Below, in pieces: positions 53,519-57,531 of a DNA stretch of 57,531 nucleotides (position 1 is the stretch's first letter; each line of letters starts with the position of its first letter). The notes beneath the pieces were generated by a model, which was not told where the DNA came from, did no database searches, and worked only from the letters and a program-made list of their open reading frames with translations. A program made the translations under genes and the position numbers. Source of the stretch: Alicyclobacillus shizuokensis NBRC 103103 (GTDB taxonomy: Bacteria > Bacillota > Bacilli > Alicyclobacillales > Alicyclobacillaceae). The DNA is taken from NCBI RefSeq assembly GCF_001552255.1, contig NZ_BCQV01000029.1, positions 1-57,531 on the forward strand. Reading direction: 5' to 3'.

Positions 53519-54601
53519 CTACGCCATGGGCACCTGCGGGATCACCTTGCCGTCGATCCGCTCGAAGATGTCGTCCAAGTCGGGCCCGGTGATGGTCATG
53601 CCGTGGTTCTTGAGTCCGATGATGGCGCGCGTGGGGTCCTTTGCGCGACGCACCTCGTCGGCCACTGCGCGCGCCAATTCCACCGTGCCGCACGGGTAGT
53701 TGATCTGCGTCGACGGGATGCCCTCTATCCAGGCGTGGATGTGCACGATGGCGCCGACGTTCGGGTGCTCGGTGTAGATCATCCAATGCTCTATGGCATC
53801 CACCGACACCCGTCTCGGTGTCACGTGCGGCGGTACGCTCAACTGCATCGCCTTGCGCCGCTCGTCAAACTGCTTGACGAGCAGGATGTCCTTCCCTACC
53901 GTCCGCAGGTTGGCCTTGTTGACCCCGCTGGCGCTCATCCAAAAGCGCCGCCTGTCCTTTCTGGCGCTCAGGTTGCCGTAGCTGAGCCCGCCGATGCCGT
54001 ACAGGTGCCTAACATGGCGCAAGTCCTCGGGCGGCAAAATCTCTTGAATCGGAAACGGGGCCGGCCACAGGTCCATCGCCTCAATCTGCTTCGCCGCACG
54101 GCTGACCTGCCGGGTGATGTCGTCGCCTTCCCAGAGTTCTTCGGGTAAATCGGTGTGGAAGTCGTTGTTGATGATGAGGTTGGAAGTGGCCAGCGGCTCC
54201 AGGCGCTGATACACGCGCGCGAAGTAGTCTTCGTCGTGTCCCTTGTGGGGCACGCGATAAAATCCTTGCTCCAAGGTCACAAAGTAGGTGTCAAAGTCGT
54301 CTGGTGCGTTGACCAGCAAAATCAGCAGATTGGACAGGGACCGCACCAGAATAGGATAGCCCGCGCGCAGGATGCTCTCCGGACGCTCGTCCAGCTGCGC
54401 CACGGTGACCACGTAGGTGGCCTGCGCCTTGCGCCGGTAAGGACGCGGGTGGTCCGAATCGGCAAAGTTGAGCACCAGCCGCAGGTCCTCGTCCCCCGGC
54501 TCCACCCGGGTGTGGCCTCTCTGCTGAAGCGTTCTGTCCAGCCCGTCGGCCAGCCAGCGCTGGCGCGGACTGAGGCGCTCTCCGACGATAGCGAAACGCA
54601 T
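53519..54601 (-). CDS. Two-domain protein with C-terminal class II aldolase/adducin domain
   Basis: A 360-residue protein starting at ATG 54601 (SD GGAGGTG). Residues about 195-360 match the class II aldolase/adducin fold: GGLSYGNLSARKD, FWMSASGVNKANL, the metal-binding HIHAW and the LKNHGMTI loop; one domain of this type typically cleaves or epimerises sugar phosphates. Residues 1-190 form a separate domain with LRLVLNFADSDHPRP and YVVTVAQLDERPES that I do not recognise. The function is therefore open. It is downstream of a MenC-like enolase gene on the same strand. Confidence 0.82.
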   Translation of the reverse strand: MRFAIVGERLSPRQRWLADGLDRTLQQRGHTRVEPGDEDLRLVLNFADSDHPRPYRRKAQATYVVTVAQLDERPESILRAGYPILVRSLSNLLILLVNAPDDFDTYFVTLEQGFYRVPHKGHDEDYFARVYQRLEPLATSNLIINNDFHTDLPEELWEGDDITRQVSRAAKQIEAMDLWPAPFPIQEILPPEDLRHVRHLYGIGGLSYGNLSARKDRRRFWMSASGVNKANLRTVGKDILLVKQFDERRKAMQLSVPPHVTPRRVSVDAIEHWMIYTEHPNVGAIVHIHAWIEGIPSTQINYPCGTVELARAVADEVRRAKDPTRAIIGLKNHGMTITGPDLDDIFERIDGKVIPQVPMA

Positions 54602-54914
54602 CGATGTACACCTCCGACGGCCGGTGGCCATGCGCACGAGGTCAGATATCCCGCTCGTCCCACGCCCTGTTGTGTCTATGGCGCGGGGACACGGACACTC
54701 GCCGCCGCTGCGCTGGGCGCCGGGGGACGGCCTCGAAGTACATCGAAGATCGTCCCGTGTCGATCTCTTCACCAATGAAAAACGCCAACAAGGCATCCAC
54801 GATGTCCAGCTTCACGCCCATTCCCCCATTCTACGCGCCACCGGTTCACTCCTCAGCAGTGTTCCCCCAACAGGCGGAAATTATGTCTGGGGGTGCCACC
54901 GCGCCCCCGGCCCA
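54602..54914. other. Intergenic stretch between MenC-like and aldolase-like genes
   Basis: 313 bp. It contains the SD of the aldolase-like gene (near 54609-54616) and a possible 57-codon minus-strand ORF (54642-54815, listed separately). A short inverted repeat with GGGGG/CCCCC arms lies near the menC stop (about 54890-54910). No clear terminator or promoter was found. Confidence 0.5.
54642..54815 (-). CDS. Possible small hypothetical protein
   Basis: A 57-residue ORF from GTG 54815 (59 from the in-frame ATG 54821). GGGGGAATGGGC provides an SD-like GGGGG 7 nt before GTG. It begins with a hydrophobic helix (LDIVDALLAFFIGEEIDT) and ends in an Arg-rich tail (RRPAQRRRVSVSPRHRH). It lies in the only gap of a same-strand pair, 40 nt before the aldolase-like gene. 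Homologues are unknown to me and it may be spurious. Confidence 0.35.
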   Translation of the reverse strand: MKLDIVDALLAFFIGEEIDTGRSSMYFEAVPRRPAQRRRVSVSPRHRHNRAWDERDI

Positions 54915-56063
54915 TCATTCCGCGCGGCCCTGCCTCGTCAGGTGCGCCTCCTCCACTGTCCACTTTTCCAGCCGATCCGTCCGCACGCGCGCGCCCACTC
55001 CGGCCAGCCGCTCCACCGCCAAAAAACCCGGACGGGCAAAGGTGACGGGCGGATCGACAATGTCCTCGGCAAAGTACCGGGCACTTGGGGCGGTATCCCC
55101 CGGCAGCGTGAAGCCGGGTAGGGCGGTGACGGCGATGTTGTGCAGGCGTCCGATGCCGGTCTCCAACATGCCGCCGCACCAGAGCGGGATGCCATGCGCT
55201 TGGCACAATTGGTGAATCGCCAGCGCCTCGCCAAACCCGCCGACGCGCCCGAGCTTCAGGTTGATGATACGGCAGGCGCCAAGTTCAATCGCCTTGCGCG
55301 CGTCCTCCGCGTGGTGGATGCTCTCGTCCAGACAAATGGGGGTCGCCAACTGTCGCTGCAGCGCGGCGTGGTCAACCAGGTCGTCGTGGGCCAGCGGCTG
55401 CTCTATCATCGTCAGGCCAAGACTGTCCAGGCGCTGGAACGTGTCCACAGCCGCCAGGGTGTAGGCGCTGTTGGCGTCGGCCATCAGCGGGATGTCGCCG
55501 AACTCGCGGCGCAGGGCGGACAGCGGATGGTAATCGTACCCAGGCTTGATCTTCACCTTGATACGTTGGAAGCCCTGCTCAAGGTATCCTTCCACCTTCT
55601 TCAGCAGCGCATCTATGCTCGGCTGAATGCCGACGCTAATCCCGACCGGGATGGCCCCTTTGTCGCCCCCGAGCAGGTCGGTCAGAGGCCTACCAGTGTC
55701 GGCAGCGAACGCGTCCCACAGGGCCATCTCCAGCGCGGCCTTGGCCATCTGGTTGCCTTTGAAGTGGGCAAAGTGGCGGCGGATCTGGTGCAGGTCCTCC
55801 ACGCTGGAGAAATCCATCAGTTGAGGCACCCGGAACAGATACGGGATGAAAAACTCGGTCAATACGTGCCAGGCCGTGCCGGTGGTCTCGTCGGAATAAA
55901 GAGGCGCGGCCATGGCCACACATTCCGCGTAGCCGACGGCCCCGCTATCGGTTTCGAGCTGGACGATGATGACATCCTTGTCCGTTTCGACGCCGAACGA
56001 CGTCTCGAACGGCTCCTGCATGGGTAAGCGCAGGCGGCGCAGGTGAACGGCTGCGACTCTCAT
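54915..56063 (-). CDS. menC: Enolase-superfamily enzyme, o-succinylbenzoate synthase / N-acylamino acid racemase type
   Basis: A 382-residue muconate-lactonising-type enolase-superfamily protein. Catalytic pieces: the KxK pair in RIKVKIKPG (about 163-170), metal ligands in LMADANSAY, MIEQPLAHDD and CLDESI, and the general-acid Lys in NLKLGRVGG. The closest pattern is the OSBS/NSAR branch (MenC of Gram-positives), for which some members make o-succinylbenzoate for menaquinone and others racemise N-acylamino acids. No other men gene is present, so the symbol is tentative. ATG 56063 follows AGGGGGGG at a good distance. Confidence 0.85.
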   Translation of the reverse strand: MRVAAVHLRRLRLPMQEPFETSFGVETDKDVIIVQLETDSGAVGYAECVAMAAPLYSDETTGTAWHVLTEFFIPYLFRVPQLMDFSSVEDLHQIRRHFAHFKGNQMAKAALEMALWDAFAADTGRPLTDLLGGDKGAIPVGISVGIQPSIDALLKKVEGYLEQGFQRIKVKIKPGYDYHPLSALRREFGDIPLMADANSAYTLAAVDTFQRLDSLGLTMIEQPLAHDDLVDHAALQRQLATPICLDESIHHAEDARKAIELGACRIINLKLGRVGGFGEALAIHQLCQAHGIPLWCGGMLETGIGRLHNIAVTALPGFTLPGDTAPSARYFAEDIVDPPVTFARPGFLAVERLAGVGARVRTDRLEKWTVEEAHLTRQGRAE

Positions 56064-56440
56064 GTTGCCCCCCCTTGCTCTCGATGATTCCATCCAGACA
56101 CATGGACACATTGTTGCTCACAACGCTCCTGACCCTCGGCAATCGTCGTGTTCCCCCGCTGCGATGGGCACCTTCGTCACGGGCTCCATGCATCTGGCCT
56201 CCGGACTCGCATGCTAGCCCGATCTTAACAGAGCCCCGAGATGGCGGAAAGAGCGGGGCGCGCAGGGGACGTTTGCGATTTGTATAAATTCCGTTTCCGT
56301 GACAATTCCCTCGGGCTTATTGTAAACTTTAATTATGATTTTGGTTTACAACATGCGTCATACAGAGGAGTGAGTCGTACAGTGAGGCAGACAATCACCG
56401 TGGGGCGGGTCTGGACGATACTTTCACAGGAGGCGGAAGG
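56064..56440. other. Divergent regulatory region between menC-like gene and bioB
   Basis: 377 bp without a certain gene. It holds the BirA operator (56320-56351), a possible 20-codon leader ORF (GTG 56382 to a stop that overlaps the bioB ATG), and the bioB SD AGGAGG (about 56427-56432). I could not assign the bioB promoter confidently; GTGACA (56299) with TAAACT (56323), spaced 18 bp, overlaps the operator. Nothing convincing is seen at 56090-56290. Confidence 0.6.
56320..56351. promoter_or_regulatory. BirA (biotin repressor) operator of bioB
   Basis: Perfect inverted repeat TTGTAAAC-N16-GTTTACAA in an AT-rich patch 89 bp upstream of bioB. It is identical in both half-sites and spacing to the operator at 32915-32946. 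When biotin is plentiful, BirA-biotinyl-AMP would bind and repress. Confidence 0.9.
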
Positions 56441-57457
56441 ATGACAACTATCACGAGCAACACCATTTGGCATGAGCTCGCCGAAAAGGTGATTGCGGGA
56501 TACGACGTCACGCGCGAGGAAGCACTGGCGATGCTCACAGTGAAAGACCATGAGATCCTCACATTGCTCGATGCGGCCTATCGAATTCGGTATCACTACT
56601 ATGGGAATCGGGTCAAGTTGAACATGATTGTCAACGCCAAGTCGGGGCTTTGCCCGGAAGACTGCGCCTACTGTTCCCAGTCCATCGTCTCGCAGGCGCC
56701 TGTCGCGAAGTACCCGCTGCTCTCGCGAGAGACGCTGGTAGCCAGGGCCGCCGAGGCGAAGTCCCGCAAGGCAGGGACCTATTGCATTGTGATGTCCGGC
56801 CGTCGACCGTCAAATCGCGAGATCGAAGAAGTTGCAGCTGCGGTAGAGGAGATTCGACGCACGACCGATCTCAAAATCTGCTGTTGCCTCGGCTTGCTCA
56901 CACCGGAACAAGCAGAGCGGCTCGTGAAGGCAGGGGTACACCGTTATAACCACAATCTAAACACGAGTCGCCACCACTATGGAAACATCTGCACGACGCA
57001 CACGTATGACGACCGAGTCGCCACTGTTGAGTTGAGTAAACAGTCCGGCATGTCCCCATGTTCCGGTGCCATCTTCGGCATGGGCGAAAGTGATGAAGAG
57101 CGAGTAGAGATTGCGTTTGCCCTCAAAGCGCTCGATGCCGATTCCATCCCCTGTAACTTCCTCAATCCTATCGAAGGGACTCCACTTGGCGGCACCGCCG
57201 TGCTAACGCCCCGCGAGTGTTTGAAGATCCTGGCCATGATGAGGTTTGTCAATCCCGCTAAAGAGATTCGCATCGCCGGCGGTCGCGAAGTCAATCTGCG
57301 GTCGCTGCAACCACTTGGCCTGTACGCGGCCAATTCGATATTCGTCGGCGATTATTTGACGACCGAGGGCCAAACCCCAGAAGCGGACTGGAAGATGATT
57401 GCAGATCTTGGCTTTAAAATCGAGTCGTCAGCACTCGGCCCGATGCCTGCGCGGTGA
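56441..57457 (+). CDS. bioB: Biotin synthase
   Basis: A 338-residue radical SAM enzyme that inserts sulfur into dethiobiotin. The radical SAM cluster motif CPEDCAYCSQS (CxxxCxxC) is at about residues 71-81, then YCIVMSGRRPS, the 2Fe-2S-ligating Cys in CCCLG and NHNLNTS, and FNFLNPIEGTPL-like NFLNPIEGTPLGG with GGREVNLRSLQPL (Arg ligand). ATG 56441 follows AGGAGG. A BirA operator upstream shows biotin control. No bioA, bioD or bioF lies in the window. Confidence 0.97.
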   Translation: MTTITSNTIWHELAEKVIAGYDVTREEALAMLTVKDHEILTLLDAAYRIRYHYYGNRVKLNMIVNAKSGLCPEDCAYCSQSIVSQAPVAKYPLLSRETLVARAAEAKSRKAGTYCIVMSGRRPSNREIEEVAAAVEEIRRTTDLKICCCLGLLTPEQAERLVKAGVHRYNHNLNTSRHHYGNICTTHTYDDRVATVELSKQSGMSPCSGAIFGMGESDEERVEIAFALKALDADSIPCNFLNPIEGTPLGGTAVLTPRECLKILAMMRFVNPAKEIRIAGGREVNLRSLQPLGLYAANSIFVGDYLTTEGQTPEADWKMIADLGFKIESSALGPMPAR

Positions 57458-57531
57458 GTTCCACCATCCACGTTAAGTTTCATGCCGCAAATCTGAATTC
57501 CGTAGACTGGAGATACAAAAAGCACCTGGAA

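Overview
The window looks like the chromosome of a GC-rich, spore-forming, flagellated Bacilli-class Firmicute, most likely an Alicyclobacillaceae-type acidophile. Reasons: strong AAGGAGG-type ribosome binding sites with many GTG and TTG starts; an alpha/beta small acid-soluble spore protein; DegS/DegU, ComFC, MinJ and BioY; and a kumamolisin-type (S53, acid-active) protease. Gene order matches the Bacillus subtilis degSU-degV-comF-flgM-hpf-secA-prfB-ftsEX-minJ neighbourhood, but compressed. The family assignment is inference; there is no rRNA in the window to check it.

Layout. 1-10.1 kb (minus strand): a frameshifted GNAT gene, prfB with its programmed +1 frameshift, secA, hpf, flaG, an FlgN-like gene, flgM, fliA, yvyF, comFC and degV. 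10.3-14 kb: an XRE/TPR regulator, a small membrane protein and degSU. 14-22.8 kb: metK, a spore protein gene, a TagA-type glycosyltransferase, an anchored HExxH peptidase, cspA, a sedolisin and phosphoglucomutase. 23-28.4 kb: a second XRE/TPR regulator divergent from a 41-residue secreted-peptide gene, a sugar ABC importer without ATPase, and mog. 28.5-32.2 kb: a NUDIX hydrolase, an alpha/beta hydrolase, an APC permease and a UPF0180 protein. 32.2-35.7 kb: a biotin ECF transporter (bioY divergent from an ATPase gene and an ATPase-EcfT fusion) around a BirA operator. 35.7-44.3 kb: a pterin dehydratase remnant, quinone reductase, acyl-CoA ligase, CoA NUDIX hydrolase, motAB, minJ and ftsEX. 44.5-47.8 kb: an unusual signalling cluster. 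47.9-57.5 kb: SPFH/NfeD pair, GT4 glycosyltransferase, lipid kinase, PlsC, SDR, a two-domain aldolase-family protein, a MenC-family enolase and bioB behind a second BirA operator.

Most notable is 44.5-47.8 kb. A 49-codon secreted-peptide gene with its own promoter and terminator is divergent from a translationally coupled set: a sensorless DegS-like kinase, a protein joining TPR repeats to what reads as a catalytically dead HD-GYP domain, and a LuxR-type regulator whose receiver has lost the acidic pair and the lysine. Together with the XRE/TPR-peptide pair at 23 kb, this suggests peptide-based cell-cell signalling of a form I do not recognise. The second highlight is a biotin regulon: two near-identical BirA palindromes (TTGTAAAC-N16-GTTTACAA), one in the shared bioY/ECF intergenic region and one upstream of bioB.

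No rRNA, tRNA, CRISPR array, insertion sequence or prophage was recognised.
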